Assembly (NCBI GenBank): GCA_002197995.1
Contig: NGZR01000005.1
Span: 3,534,001-3,598,000 of the forward strand
DNA from: Gaeumannomyces sp. JS-464
Taxonomy: Eukaryota; Ascomycota; Sordariomycetes; Magnaporthales; Magnaporthaceae
Direction: 5' to 3'
Length of the DNA: 64,000 nucleotides
A program made the position numbers and the translations under genes. The notes under the pieces were generated by a model. The model had not been told where the DNA came from. It made no database searches and saw only the letters and a list, made by a program, of their open reading frames with translations. How positions within the stretch are numbered: the first letter of the stretch is position 1; each line of letters opens with the position of its first letter. Of this stretch, positions 1 through 11,231 are shown one piece after another.

Positions 1-3000
1 CGTATCCGTAGGATGGGTCCGTGCCGTCGGCTCCATACTGTTCGCGCGGATGCATGCCGTTTTCCGTATACCCTTCGTATTGGCCAAGGCCTTCTTGCCC
101 GTGCTGCTGCTGCTGCTCGTGTGCATACGTGCCATCCTCTCCATACCCGTGCGAGTACGTGTCATTCGCTTCGTGTTCGGGAGAGGGTGCATCCCTGGAC
201 TGTGGCGCCGGAGGAACATCGAGGACGCTGAGCTGGGGCGTCCAGCCGTGAGGCGAATTGAAGACGATCGGCTTGATTGGCTGTGGAGCCGCAAGTTCCT
301 CGCTGCCCACCTTGTTCCTAATGAACCGTTGGCTTGCATCTGAAGCTCCCGTGGCCATGCTTGTTATAGGCCCTTGCTGTTCTTGCTGCTGCTGTTCCTG
401 CTCCTGGTGCTGCGGCTGCGGCTGTTGTGGCTGGAGCTGTTGTTGAATTTGCTGATGTAGTTGTTGCTGTATCAGCTCTTCCTGCTGCTCCTGCTGCGGC
501 GGATCCAGAAGTTGGGGAGGAGCTCGCCGGACAGGCGGTTGCCGCAACATTATCACTTTGTGCTTCTTGGCGTCTGGCGAAGACACCACTATTTCCGGCA
601 ACCCATGCTCGAAAGCGTCCTCGGCTGGCCTGCCGTCATCTCGGCCGGGACCTGTCCAGCATCCAGCCCTGTCGCATTTGCCTGTTGCCCATAGGAGGGA
701 GCGGTTGGATAGGCCGCCGGTGGGGAGTGTGACCGCGGCGAGACGGGGCGTTCCTCGTCTGCCATGCCCTGATCGAAGTAGCCGGTGGCGCCCGGGGCAT
801 GGCGTCGTGTAGGAGATGCGAATGGGCTGCCCAGGCCAAACGTTTGCTGCTGCTGCTGCGACAAGGCTGGCTGCCAGCCGCCGCTGTCCGCCTTTTCCAG
901 TGTGTGCGTGCCACCACCACCACCACCACCACCACCGCCGCCGCCGCCGCCACTAACACCCCTGGCCGCCGCGGTCGGGCCGTTGGGGCCTCCGTACGAA
1001 GGAGACGTCGACTGCAGGTTCGCAGCGCTCGACCGCCGCTCCCTGGCCCTGTTCTCCCTCGCGGCCTCGCGTCTGCGCTGGAACCAGAAGAACACGGCGA
1101 TGCCCAGCGACACGATCGCGACGGCGCCCACGACGGCGCCCGCCGCTATGCCCGCCGTCGCGCTCGTGCCCTCCGTCTGGGGCGTCTCGGGCGGCTGCTC
1201 GGGCGTCGACCCGGTGCCCGTGGGCCGCGCGCCGCCGCCACTCCCGGGCGTCAGCGGCCGGGTGGGCGTGCGGGTGGCCGCGCTCAGCGCGGGCGCCGTG
1301 CGGGTGATGACGCGGCCGAGATCCGCCGTGTTCCAGCCGCCCAGCGGCGACTTGGCCGCGAAGGGCCCGACGCCGCCGACGGCCGAGGCCACGCGCGCCG
1401 GGACCGTGTACGGCGCGTGCGCCGGCTGGTACAGCTGCCACGGCTTCCCGCCGGGCGCGCCGAGGTCCATGTTGTGCGTGCCCCATTGGTCCGGCGCGTC
1501 GCACTCCTGGCCGAGCGGGAAGGTTCCGCCGATCACCAGCATCTGCGAGCCTCCCGCCGCCGCCCCGGCGCCTTTTGCGGCCGCGACGTCCGGCGGCACG
1601 ACGTTGCAGGTCATGCTGTGGTGGGGGTGTCGGCCGGTGCCAGGCACGTCGAGGGGTGCAAGCTTAACCCAGCTAAAGCCCGGCATGGATAACACATAGA
1701 CGTCGTCAAAGCCAGCCGTGCTCGGCGGTAGGCCCATGCCACCGTGTAGGTAAATGTTGTAACTGGAGCGGTCTGCTGGCCAGGAGGCGCCTACGCAGAA
1801 GCGTCTTCTGTTCGCCGGGATGGCACCCAGGGCTATCTGCGTGTACCACTTGGAGTTTGCGATGTCGTAGATGAAGATCTGAGACAGCGGCTGGCCTTCT
1901 ACGGGCGAGCCGTCGCCGCGCCGGTCGATGACTCCACCAAGGTACACAAGCAAGCCCCCGTCGCCAGCGGGGATGAAGGTCATGGCTCCGTCGGCTCGGC
2001 GCACCGCATCTGGGCCCGTGTCGTTGCTCCACGTGTTTGTGTCGTAATCGTACTTGAGCATGAAGGATGTTGCAACCGCTGGTCTGGTACCCCAACCGGG
2101 AACGGTGGCATTGGACATCCAGCCTCCGTAGTAGACTGGTCGGCGTGGGAGTAGACCGAGTTAGTTTTGTGACATCTCATGAGATAGAAGTGCAGCCACT
2201 ATAGCAGCGGTCATGACGGAGGAAAATAAGCAAGGAGGTGAGACGAGGTGTGGCAGACGGAGACCTTACAGCCTTTCCCGATCCTAGATACCCCAACACC
2301 AGCGCCGTATGCCAGTCGGACGGCTCCGATTTGGGATGGCCCGAAGGAATCCCACTTGTTGTTGATGATGTCGTACGAGAATAGCTCAAAGGTGTCCATA
2401 TCGCCCGGCTTGTTGAAGGCACCTCCATATTGATAAAACCGCTTGTTCACCTCGTCGGGCCACAGAACGCCGCCGTTGAGCCGGGGGACGCTGTCGTTCT
2501 TGGACAGGTTTGCGTGTAGCTGCGGCATGCCGCTGAGGCTGTTACCGTTGAGATCTTGGTATAGCAACCACGAGTCTATCCAAGAGATTGTGTGTCAGTA
2601 ATCACGTCTCCGGGGCAGTTGCCATCAGGACAAAAGAAACAGCTGATATGCCCATCTTGTGGCTCCTACTCACTGGTAGCATTGTCTGGATACTGGGCCA
2701 TGGGGCTCCAGTTCAGAAAGCCGCCGTCGATGTAAAGTTTCCGGTCGATGACGGTTGCCTGGTGCCCGAATCGGCGGCAAAAGTTCTTGACTGGGTCCCG
2801 CTGCTGGAGAGAGACCTGGGCGAGTGAGAAGATCATTACGGCCAAGCAGAGAGGGAGGCGCAATCGCAGGGTCCCTGTTCCTGCCCCCCTCCTCCCGCCA
2901 CGGCGGCGACGGTATGAAGAATTTGGCTGGAGAGCAGTCTCTCCTGCCTCATCTTGAGCATGGGAAGCATCGCTGCTACCGGGACGGCGCATCGTTGACG

Positions 3001-3139
3001 GAAGTGGCATCATGGTCGAGTCTGGTCCCGCGATCACCGTTCTCGCTCGGGAAGCGAAAGCGAAAGCGAAGCCGCGAAAGCCCAGGAGCCGTTCTCTGAG
3101 CGAAGACGAGGTGGCAGTAGCGGAGAGAAGAGTAGCCAT
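1..3139 (-). CDS. Kelch-repeat single-pass membrane protein, C-terminus cut by window edge
   Basis: Three exons fit: 3139-2674, 2575-2270 and 2135 to beyond base 1, with GTGAGT and GTAAGG donors. A hydrophobic segment near residues 93-111 could be a signal anchor. Kelch-type blades follow (YIDGGFLNW, YQYGGAF, YYGGWM, VYLGGVID, YLHGGMG, MLVIGG). A second strong membrane helix lies near residues 586-609 and is followed at once by a basic stretch (QRRREAAREN). The cytoplasmic tail is low complexity, with a 14-Gly run (about 911-953) and a Gln-rich block (about 366-485). The frame ending at 589 is broken near 600-660, because another frame continues open (GLPEIVVSSPD, then Gln-rich) to the window edge. 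The layout suggests an extracellular beta-propeller on a tailed membrane anchor, a common but poorly characterised type in filamentous ascomycetes. The role is unknown. The start at 3139 is uncertain; Met43-44 is an alternative. Confidence 0.75.
600..660 (-). other. Apparent frame break in the kelch protein tail
   Basis: The main frame runs into a stop at 589, but a second frame is open from about 650 to the window start and encodes plausible tail sequence (EHGLPEIVVSS, then Gln-rich). I found no GT-AG intron whose phase joins the two frames. A one-base indel near 640 is the simplest explanation. Confidence 0.5.
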
Positions 3140-4128
3140 TTCGCCTACAAGGAGCGATCAAGACTAGTCGGTAGTCATCTGCCTCGTGGGGAGGGGGTAG
3201 CTGAAGCCGGCGGAAGCGTCATCCGCCGCCGCACAGCCCGGGCATTTGCAATATAGCATCCTCTCAATCTCCAACGCGCAAAGTACAGAGCTCTCTCGTC
3301 TCGGTTCTTGGGGGAGGTACCGGGCGGGGACGCCGAGGACGAGCCCCTCCAAACAAAAGGGGTTGCCCGAGTTCACCTCCCCGCCCATGGCCACAGGAGA
3401 CCGGCGTGCCAGGCCGGGGCATCCAGCGTGCGTTTGTCACTTGGCAGGGCGATGGTCGTGGGTGACAAGTAAAGGGGCTGCGGAGAAGGTTCCGCCGGAT
3501 CCGAGACCAAACAGCGCCACCTAGTGTTGAGCCTGGGCGCACCAACCAAGGAGGCGTCTAGCGCTGTGCTTAGGAGTCGCCGACGTATACTTTACAGCCA
3601 CCAAAAAGAGTATTCCTATGTGCGGATTTATCATCAGCTCGCCGCCCGACCACACACCAGCCGGGCTGCGCGCGGCTTTCCCGAATTTGTAACTAGATGC
3701 TCAAGGAGCCAGCCAGCAAGCGGTACGATTGAGAAGCTCGATCGAGGCGCTTTCTGTGGGTAACGATGTCCGACCCCCGCTGCTCTGTCGTTAGATGTTG
3801 GGGCAGCTGTGAGGGAGATGTCTAGTCAAACAAGCCATGTTCATGGCCCGCGTTTTGAATCTTGACGGGGATGGACGCGTCAGCATAGAATTTATAGGAT
3901 GCCTGATTGCTTCGTTCACATGATAAAGATCGGCTGATCTCCCGGAGTCCGTGTATAATTGAATAGCGGGCGTATTTGGGTATGTGCAAGTGCTTGTATA
4001 TCAAATCCGGCCTGCTATTCCTGTAAAACGCAACGCTAATAAAGAAGTAACCTTTGCCCATGAACCGACAGGTCTTTCAAGACCGTGCCCTTAGGAACGG
4101 TTGGCTACAGAATTTCCACCGTGATATG
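3140..4128. other. Gene-free stretch between two minus-strand genes
   Basis: This holds the presumed 5' region of the kelch gene and the 3' region of the gene ending at 4129. Only short ORFs without recognisable domains occur. The 3822-4061 part is AT-richer, as expected of a 3' flank. I saw no tRNA or repeat. Confidence 0.5.
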
Positions 4129-5589
4129 CTATCGTTTGGCGTGGTCCGCGGCGCCGCCAGTGAAGACGGTCGGCCCCATGTGGTTGATTTTCGCTAGATC
4201 GTGGGCAACATCGTCGAGGTATGCGCCGAGGGGTTCGGTCTTGAGCTGTGAGGCCAACTGGGGGAACGTGTATGCGAATGTTTTGCTGATGAGCTGCAAC
4301 TCGGGATCAGCGGAGTTACCGTCTGGAAGCCGGAGGCGTTGCATCGCCGACGAGCCAGCCGACTCCGCCTCGTGACCGGCTGTGCGAATGGCGCCGAGTT
4401 GCCACAGCAGACAGAAGTAGGCTTTGCGGGCGTGATCGTACGAGTCCGAGTTCCAGATGATGTCACGTATGGATGGCCGGGCACGGCTTTGAGCGAGGCT
4501 CCAGCCGGTGAGCAGTCTGAAGAGCTCAGATTGCTGGTTTCTGTGCGGTGGTAGCCTCTGGTGGAGACCTGGGCGCGCGCCAAGGTTGTTATTCAGCATG
4601 CGCTTGAGGCAGGAGGCGACAAGGTGAGTCACCTCATCATCGGGAGAAGAGAAGTAATGCAGACGAAGGCCGGTTTCTGTATATTCCTGCGCTGCTTCGA
4701 GCTCGAAGCAAGCAACAGCAGCTTCCAGGCCTAGAAGACACAGCGATCTAGGTAGATCTGTTATGCCCCTTGATTCCAAATTGAGACGTATGTTGTTGAG
4801 TAGAGTAAGTGTCTTGGGCGACTGTTCTTTGGAAAGCCCATCTAGCCGCCGGATAGCTGCGGCGATCTTGGCACCGCACGCCGCCAGGCCCTTGTCAGAC
4901 TGCGTGACGGTAGATATAGCGGGGAAGAGCAGCCTGCGGAGCTCCAAAAGACTGCCCGCCTGGTGGATCTGGGAGTTGAGATCTGCATAGCTTATGCGAT
5001 CCAGGGTCTCGGGCCTCGGATGCCGCTGCAGCTCGCGCAGCATGAACAGGACAACGGTTGACGCTGCTTCCATGGCAGAGGAGCGGGCAGCGTTGTGGTG
5101 TGCAACTTGCGCAAGAACCCCGTAGCGGCCCTCGGCGTCCGGATCCTCAGGGAGGCCAGCCGGCCTCTCGAGCCCCGTAAGAGCGGCGGAGAGAGCGTCA
5201 CACTCGTTGATGCGCCAAGGGTGGTAAGGCGCCGCCCTGGTCACTTCGCGCCGCTTGAGGGCAGCGGCAGCCTCGTCAGGCACGCGCCCGAGCCTCTCCA
5301 TGACGGCCTCTAGGTCTGCGTCGACAGTCCGCCATTTCTGGTGCTGGTGGGCGCTATCCCGGTCGTCAAAGTCGCGGGTGTATGGGGAGCCCTCGGCATC
5401 GAGGTCCAGGGCGCGGAGAGGTAGCTCAAAGGGTGTGATCTTGTCCCGCATGGCAATAGTGGCTTTGATGAGCCTGCTGCGCCGCCATCTTATCCGCTTG
5501 TGCGCAAACCTCACTTGATATTGACCCAAAGGGTTCGACGCGGGGAGCTTGCGCCAGAGACCCAGAGCGTGTCCTCTTATTCCACTCAT
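4129..5589 (-). CDS. Probable mitochondrial protein of unknown function
   Basis: An uninterrupted 486-codon frame, extendable by nine codons to 5616. I prefer the Met at 5589 because it begins a typical mitochondrial presequence: Arg-rich, without early acidic residues (SGIRGHALGLWRKLP, then QVRFAHKRIRWRRSR). The rest is largely alpha-helical in composition, with repeated Leu/Ala-rich helices that could be a TPR/PPR-like or armadillo-type scaffold, but I cannot match a named family. There are no membrane segments or obvious catalytic motifs. Length and composition resemble fungal mitochondrial expression factors, but that is only an inference. It is divergently arranged with SYF2 across about 490 bp. 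Confidence 0.6.
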   Translation of the reverse strand: MSGIRGHALGLWRKLPASNPLGQYQVRFAHKRIRWRRSRLIKATIAMRDKITPFELPLRALDLDAEGSPYTRDFDDRDSAHQHQKWRTVDADLEAVMERLGRVPDEAAAALKRREVTRAAPYHPWRINECDALSAALTGLERPAGLPEDPDAEGRYGVLAQVAHHNAARSSAMEAASTVVLFMLRELQRHPRPETLDRISYADLNSQIHQAGSLLELRRLLFPAISTVTQSDKGLAACGAKIAAAIRRLDGLSKEQSPKTLTLLNNIRLNLESRGITDLPRSLCLLGLEAAVACFELEAAQEYTETGLRLHYFSSPDDEVTHLVASCLKRMLNNNLGARPGLHQRLPPHRNQQSELFRLLTGWSLAQSRARPSIRDIIWNSDSYDHARKAYFCLLWQLGAIRTAGHEAESAGSSAMQRLRLPDGNSADPELQLISKTFAYTFPQLASQLKTEPLGAYLDDVAHDLAKINHMGPTVFTGGAADHAKR

Positions 5590-6082
5590 CGTATTTTTGT
5601 TCCGTCTTTGCCCCACGCATGCGCCTGGCGTCCTCGCAGCATGACAACCGGCCCGGGTGCTTGCTTCATTGGTTCATTTTGGAGTTTGCTGGTCAAAGGA
5701 TGGATGTGAGATTGACAGTAATAACGATATTTGGATCCTGAGATTTTAGAAGTCGGGTTGGGAAATCGCAAGAGAGGAGGAAAGTTTGACAGCCGTGCAG
5801 CCTGTGTGACACGAGACCACTGTGCTCTAGCAAACCCCTGCATTTCTGGGGTAATTGTCGCCCACTTGGGTGGGCAGCCAGTGTGCCTTTCACCAAATGG
5901 CGCGGACCAGACGGACGCCCCATCTTGTTGCCGTCCTCCAAAAGTTGTCTCCGCAATAGTGCCGTTCAACCTTTGCTCCAAACAATCTGCTCCAGGGTCG
6001 CGCATCAACGCTTTTGACCACACAAGGCTTCTCTTCATTTGGCACTTCTTGGTTGTGTCAGAGAAATCTACTCCTTCACATA
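5590..6082. other. Divergent promoter region between the mitochondrial protein gene and SYF2
   Basis: 493 bp with no gene. ORFs here are overlapping shadows without a conserved product. It must contain the start regions of both flanking genes. I saw no clear TATA or CCAAT arrangement. Confidence 0.45.
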
Positions 6083-7079
6083 ATGCCCCCGGCAAAGAAG
6101 AGAAAGACGACTCGGTCGTCAAAGGCGGTCGTGGAAGAGGAAGCCCCTGCCCCCAACGTCCCGACCCGACGAGAAGGCGCCCAGCGACGAGCCCGCGAAC
6201 ACCGACGAGCCCATGAAATCCAACGACGAGGCAACAGGAGACAGGCCGGAGGAACCTACAGACTCAGCGGCCAGCGGCAGCCGCTCAGAAGACCCCGCCC
6301 CGGCGCCGGCGGCAGAACTAGACACACAATCTGCGGCCGACAAGGCGGCAGACCGGATGGCCCGTTTCCGCGCGCTGCAGGAGCGGGCCAAGAAGTCGTC
6401 CGACCAAAACCTCAAGGCGGCGACGGCCGAGTCGCGGCGACTGGCTACTGACCCGTCGCAGCTGACGGCGCTGCACCGGCGCCACGCCATCGCGTCGCAC
6501 AAGATCCTCAAGGCCGACGTTGAGGAGGCGGGCGGCGACTTTGAGCGCAAGCGGGCCTGGGACTGGACCATCGAGGAGAGCGAGCAGTGGGACAAGCGCA
6601 TGAAGAAGAAGGAGTCGGCCCGCGACAACAACGCCTTCCAGGATTTCCGACAGGAGGCCCAGAAGATCTACAAGAGGCAGCTCAAGAACATGCCTCCGGA
6701 CATGGAGCGCTATGCCAGGGACAAGATGGCCGCCATCGAGAAGGCCGCCGCCGCGGGCACCCTCGACATAGTCGAGACCGAGGACGGCGAGCTCATCGCC
6801 GTCGACCGCGACGGCTCCTTCTACTCGACCGCCGACTCCACCTCGTTCGCCAACAACAAGCCCGACAAGGCCGCTATTGACCGCCTTGTCAACGACATGA
6901 AGAAGGCCGAAGACGTCGCCGCCAAGAAGCGCAATGCCCGCATGGCCAAGAACGGTGACGACGACGACGTAACCTACATCAACGACAAGAACAAGCAGTT
7001 CAACCAGAAGCTGGCTCGCTTCTACAACAAGTACACTGCCGAGATCAGGGAGAGCTTCGAGCGTGGCACTATGATTTGA
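6083..7079 (+). CDS. syf2: Pre-mRNA-splicing factor Syf2
   Basis: Syf2 is a component of the Prp19-associated (NineTeen) complex of the active spliceosome and acts in the nucleus. The family signature is clear: the N-terminal helix block MARFRALQERAKKSS, the central block RAWDWTIEESEQW and the C-terminal block NKQFNQKLARFYNKYT. The protein ends FERGTMI. The start at 6083 (MPPAKKRKTTRSSK) gives a basic nuclear-localisation-like N-terminus. That frame runs into another near 6165-6167, where a CCC run appears to hold one C too many. Downstream, the acidic linker and the whole Syf2 domain are open to 7079. If the upstream start is rejected, an internal Met at 6213 still gives a 288-residue protein with the complete domain. 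No intron is seen. Confidence 0.9.
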
Positions 7080-7418
7080 TCGTTTGATACACCCTCTTTC
7101 TTTCTCTGTTGGCTATTCTTTCTGGCATCTTTATTTCTCACACGACGGGGGCATATTCATATGCGTCAGGGGTTATGGTGATGGATTATAAGACTGGGCA
7201 AGTGGGCATCAATGGATTTACACTATGGGCAAGGATCACTCTTGAGGATCCGAAAAAGAAAAGACAGAGGAAGACCTCTCCGTTTGAGGAGGTTTTAACC
7301 CGAGGAAGCGAGGCCGCAGTATGCCTAATGATACACGCAACCACTTTACAGGAACAGGCCTGTTTGGGATACAGGGTCTCCGGATAGAGCCCGTAAGGAG
7401 AAATGGCATGTTTCGGAC
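7080..7418. other. Convergent 3' region
   Basis: 339 bp between the stop codons of SYF2 (+) and the NAD-binding protein gene (-). It is AT-richer than the flanking coding DNA and has no conserved ORF. Confidence 0.45.
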
Positions 7419-8356
7419 TTAAAGCATCTCCTTTCTCCAGCCCTTGTTCGCCAGCTCCTCGATCTCGACAGGACCCATGACCTTGTCGTCACTCAGAGCC
7501 TCGACAACGGCAGCGGCGACATCCTCGACCTTTAGAGGCTTGACGGCGCCAGCACCCAGGAAGCCGCCCAGGACGCCACCGGTGGCCCGGTTGAAGAGAC
7601 TGCCCAGGCCGGCCGCCGCCGCCATGGGGATGGTGAAGGCCCTGGAGCTGTCGTACATGAAGGGGGCGCGGACGAAGATGCCGCGCATCCGGGGGTACTC
7701 GCTCGAGATGAGGCTCTCGGCGTCGCGCTTGGTGCTGAGGTACCGCGCGGGCAGCACGGGCGCGCCGGCGGCGGCCGACAGGAAGCAGAAGGCGGCCACG
7801 TTCTCCCTGGCCGCCTCCTTGGCCAGGATGAGGGCGCTGTCGCGGTTCATCCTCTCGTAGGTCAGCGCCGCGGCGGCCGGGGGCTGCTGCTGCTGCTGCT
7901 GGTGGAACTGCGGCTCGAGGGGGCTCGGCGCCGCGCCCGCCGACGCCCCCGGCCGGCGGCGAACGCCTTGCGCAGGCCGGCGATGGGGGACTCGCGGCCC
8001 GAGATGACGCCCTTGTAGTCGGCCTCGAGGAGGATGCCCATGCTGTGCACGACGTAGTCGACCCCCTTGAGCAGGGGCGCCCACTGCTCCGGCCGGAAGA
8101 TGTTGCCTCTCCCAGCTGACCTTGTGGGCCCAGGCCGGTGGCGACGGAGACGAGCTCACTGAAGCCCAGTGTGGCTCACCAGAGCGGCTATATTCTCATG
8201 TTAGAATCTTCAAACTTTGATCTTGATCGGTTTCAAAGCGACTTGCCTTATGGAAGTGACATCCCATCCCCTGGTGACTGCGTGTTTGCATATCCTCGAC
8301 CCCACGAAGCCGTTGCCTCCGCAGACCACAAGTCTCTTGGCGGCTGTTGTAGACAT
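7419..8356 (-). CDS. NAD(P)-binding Rossmann protein of the Coq11/NDUFA9 type, mitochondrial (frame broken)
   Basis: The first exon (8356-8247) begins with a Rossmann fold and the GGNGFVGS dinucleotide-binding motif. Later blocks include HSMGILLEADYKG, YERMNRDSALILAKEA, STKRDAESLI and IFVRAPFMYD, matching atypical short-chain dehydrogenases of the yeast Coq11 / complex I NDUFA9 group. Those proteins are mitochondrial and act in or near coenzyme Q metabolism. The intron at 8188-8246 uses a GC donor (GCAAGT) with a CTAAC branch site and a TAG acceptor; splicing gives an in-frame Ser. Two frame changes, near 8105 and near 7950 (a G-run in coding sense), compensate each other: the middle block is in a different frame from the ends. 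Assembly indels are the likely cause. Alternative: a generic NAD-dependent epimerase. Confidence 0.75.
8188..8246 (-). other. GC-AG intron
   Basis: 59 bp. On the minus strand the donor reads GCAAGT instead of GTRAGT. A branch-like TTCTAAC sits shortly before the ATATAG acceptor. Joining the flanks restores the reading frame exactly. Confidence 0.75.
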
Positions 8357-8807
8357 TTCGCCGGCTGGTTCACATTCGCAGTTGGTGATCAGAAGCAACT
8401 GTGAGTGCGATTCTCGGGTCAGGATATGGGTAGTTGTTTTAGAGTCGATTCATTGTCTGTCCCGAGTACGAAATAAAGGCCAGAAATGGAAATGCACCAG
8501 TTTCCCGCCTCCACAAGGGCCCTTTCCTATCATGCCATCATCAATCGAATTTCTGATCTCACTTCACGCAAGGCTGAGCTAGATTGGGTCCGATGGGACG
8601 ATTGCAGACACAGACCCCACAGATTCGTCATCGCAGCCAATAGAACCCCGGTCCTTGCTTGGGATAGAGATCCACCAATGCGCCCGAAAATACAAGGCTG
8701 CTGTTTCCTTGGGTGCCCGCCGATTGCCATCTCTTTGGCTCTCTTTCTCTCCAAAAACACAAAAACCCATTGCGCGCAATGACACCCGCCGACGACGACG
8801 ACGAATC
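8357..8807. other. Divergent promoter region before YAF9
   Basis: About 450 bp between the starts of the NAD-binding protein (-) and Yaf9 (+). Several short overlapping ORFs are present on both strands, none with a recognisable product. Confidence 0.4.
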
Positions 8808-9740
8808 ATGGCGCCGCAAAGCAACCTAGGCAAGCGCGCAAAGGGCGTCTCGATCCACCGGCCCTTCATCTACGGCACGACGGCGAAGCCGTTCGACGAC
8901 GTCAAGAACCCGAAGCCGCCGGGCGTGCCCGACGACCACACCCACTCGTGGCAGGTCTTTGTCAAGGGCGTCGACGAGACCGACGTGACGTACTGGCTGA
9001 AGCGCGTGCAGTTCAAGCTGCACGAGTCCATCCCGAACCACATCCGCAGTACGTTGGCTGCCTCGGCCCGAGTCTCTCTGGTCGCACGCGCATACACAAT
9101 TCCCTGGATTTGTTTTTATAAGCCACCAGCAGGGAAATGGTTAACCATCCTTTGTCTTCTTCACACAGTGGTCGACGGCGAGGCCGGCAAGGCATTCGTC
9201 GTCAACGAGACGGGCTGGGGCGAGTTCGAGATCACCATCAAGCTCTACTACGCGCAGGAGTCGGGCGAGAAGGCGCAGACGCTGTACCACCACCTGCACC
9301 TGCACCCCTACGGCCGCACCGAGGCCGAGAAGGACGCCATGAAGGCGACGGGCGAGGTCGTCGCCTGGGTCTACGAGGAGCAGATCTTCAACGAGCCCTA
9401 CGAGGCCTTCTACGAGGTCCTGACCAGCGGCGCCCTGCCCCCCCCCCGGGCACCGCCGGCAAGGGCGGCAACAAGGGCGGCAAGGGCAAGGGGAAAGGCG
9501 CCGCCGCCGCCTCCACCGTCGGCGTCCGCAGCGAGGGCGGCGTCCTCGAGCGCAGCGCCATGATACCGCTGGCCAACAAGGCCCGGCCAGCCGTTCAGCA
9601 AGGAGACGGAGAAGCTCGAGATCGAGCGCCTCAAGAAGGCCCAGGAGAAGGCCCAGGCCCTCGCGGCCCAGTTGCAAGACCAGCTTAAGAAGAAAGAGGC
9701 GGCGCTGCAGAAGCTGAAGAGGCAAAATGCCGCCAAGTAG
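8808..9740 (+). CDS. yaf9: YEATS-domain protein Yaf9 (frame broken twice)
   Basis: Yaf9 is a shared subunit of the SWR1 remodeller and NuA4 acetyltransferase and reads acylated histone H3 through its YEATS domain. The domain fills the N-terminal two thirds: HTHSWQVFVKG, VTYWLKRVQFKLHESIPNH, then ETGWGEFEITIKLYY and YHHLHLHPYG. The intron at 9049-9168 (GTACGT...CACAG, 120 bp) joins the two halves. The C-terminus is the expected coiled coil (LEIERLKKAQEKAQALAAQL), ending at 9740. Two frame breaks separate domain and coiled coil: a ten-C run at 9438-9447, which appears one C short, and GG at 9580-9581, which appears one G long. Without them the protein would be continuous. The start at 8808 (MAPQSNLGKRAKG) matches the family N-terminus. 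Confidence 0.9.
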
Positions 9741-10079
9741 CGACACGTTTTCTTGGTTGACTTGACATGATAGCGAAAGCCGCCAAGCATGGTCTGCTAG
9801 GTCTTAGGCTAATTTGCTCTATTTTTCCCCTTTGATGTATTGCAGGATAGAGGCGTTCAGGGACGTGCAAAAAACGGGATACCATGCGCTACTCCTCAAG
9901 AGTGCGCCGCTATTAAGCTTATTCATATACCACCTTCCTCTCCATCTTCTCGTTCCTTCTCCTCAGTCTTCCATTCCTTGGGATTTATCAAGGTCTGGCG
10001 TCCATCTCGATCGTTTGCAGCCTACATATTATTAGATGGGAAGTTTGGATCGCTCCCCAGTTCAGCCAACAACTCCCAT
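9741..10079. other. Convergent 3' region between YAF9 and IPK1
   Basis: 339 bp between two stop codons. Short ORFs cross it but show no conserved protein. No RNA gene recognised. Confidence 0.4.
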
Positions 10080-11231
10080 TCAAGGCTCCAGGAGACAGGT
10101 TGTTTTGACTTTTGGCTTTTCGGTACCCATGTACCAGCCGCCGTCGATCAGCTCGAGCTCCATGTTTTTCCAGTACTCGAGCTTGGTCTCTTGATCCTTC
10201 AGGTCGAGGTCGCCGAGCCGGGCCTCGGTCGCACCGCCGGCGGGCGCCAGTCGGACGTAGCAGGTGCAGTCGCGCAGCGTCATGGCCCGGCGAGGCTGAA
10301 GGTGTCCCTGGGCTCGAGCACGCCAACGCTGTCGTTGCCGACCTGGGCGTCGCGCAGCCGCGGCAGCAGCTCGTTGGTGAGCAGCCACTCGCGCAGGAGC
10401 CCGAGCTCGCGCGAGCCTCGGCGAAGACGGCCTCCTGGCCGGCCGTGACCGTGTCGCACACGATCCGCACCGACTCCGGGCTGTCGCGGTCCAGCAGGCG
10501 CAGGGGGCACAGGATGGGGCCGCCGCCCTCGCCCTTCTTGCGCGTCCTGAGGGCCTCGCGGGCGCAGTTGCGACACCGCTTGGCCCCGGCCGGCGCGGTG
10601 GGGGATTGGGCGAGCCACTTGGGCTTGAACTCGATCAACTTCTCCTCATCATTTCCTAGACATGGCCGAGATCAGCTGAGGAGTTCTTCCGAGTCAAGAG
10701 AGAACTGTCTGACACAGGCATCTTCCAGATCGTCCAGTCGAGACGGCTCACTCACTTGGCCGCATGTTTCGGATCAACATAGCATCTCGGATGTCCTCCT
10801 TGAGCCTGGAGCCCCTGAACTTGAGCGGACGGCCCTTCTCCTTCTCAACCAGATCCAGCTCCTTCTTGATGGCGGAGCGCACGAGGCCGCTGTTAGCGGT
10901 CCCGTCGAGGGGTACCAGGTACTGGGCACCAGGTGGGCGGGCGGAAGAGCGGGTAGATGTACTGGCACCAGTGCCCATGGATGTCGTCGTAGTCGCCAGT
11001 CACCTCCTTGGGCACCCTGATCAACAGATCCCGCATGTTCTCCTTGGCGCCGGGGAAGCTGAAGACGATGTTGGCCATGCCCTCGGCGACATAGCGCACC
11101 GACGGGCCGGTGCCGTGCGGGAAGGGCTGGGTCTTTGGCGTGTGCTGCAGCACCGATGCTGGATCGCCGGCTGCCGGCATTGTTGGCGACTGTTGGAGGC
11201 GGGTATCCGCCTTGAGATCCTTGGCATCCAT
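10080..11231 (-). CDS. ipk1: Inositol-pentakisphosphate 2-kinase Ipk1 (frame broken)
   Basis: Ipk1 phosphorylates Ins(1,3,4,5,6)P5 at the 2-position to make InsP6 (phytate), a nuclear cofactor in mRNA export. Visible family blocks, in order: VRYVAEGMANIVFSFPG and LLIRVPK (nucleotide loop), LKEDIRDAMLIRNMRP, EFKPKWL (the family's E-x-KPK motif), then LEYWKNMELELIDGGWYMG near the C-terminus. An intron lies at about 10662-10757 (GTGAGT...CTAG) and joins RNMRP to NDEEKLIEFKPKW. Three frame breaks separate these blocks, near 10934-10936 (C-run in coding sense), 10416 and 10290. The start is uncertain: 11231 or 11297. Assembly indels are more likely than loss of the gene. Its neighbour on the same strand is phospholipase C, the upstream enzyme of the same pathway. 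Confidence 0.8.

Noticed and set aside
785..1699. Long plus-strand ORFs (304 and 297 codons) in the kelch gene
   Set aside because: Antisense shadows in GC-rich DNA. The minus strand encodes conserved kelch blades and a membrane helix with proper splice sites.
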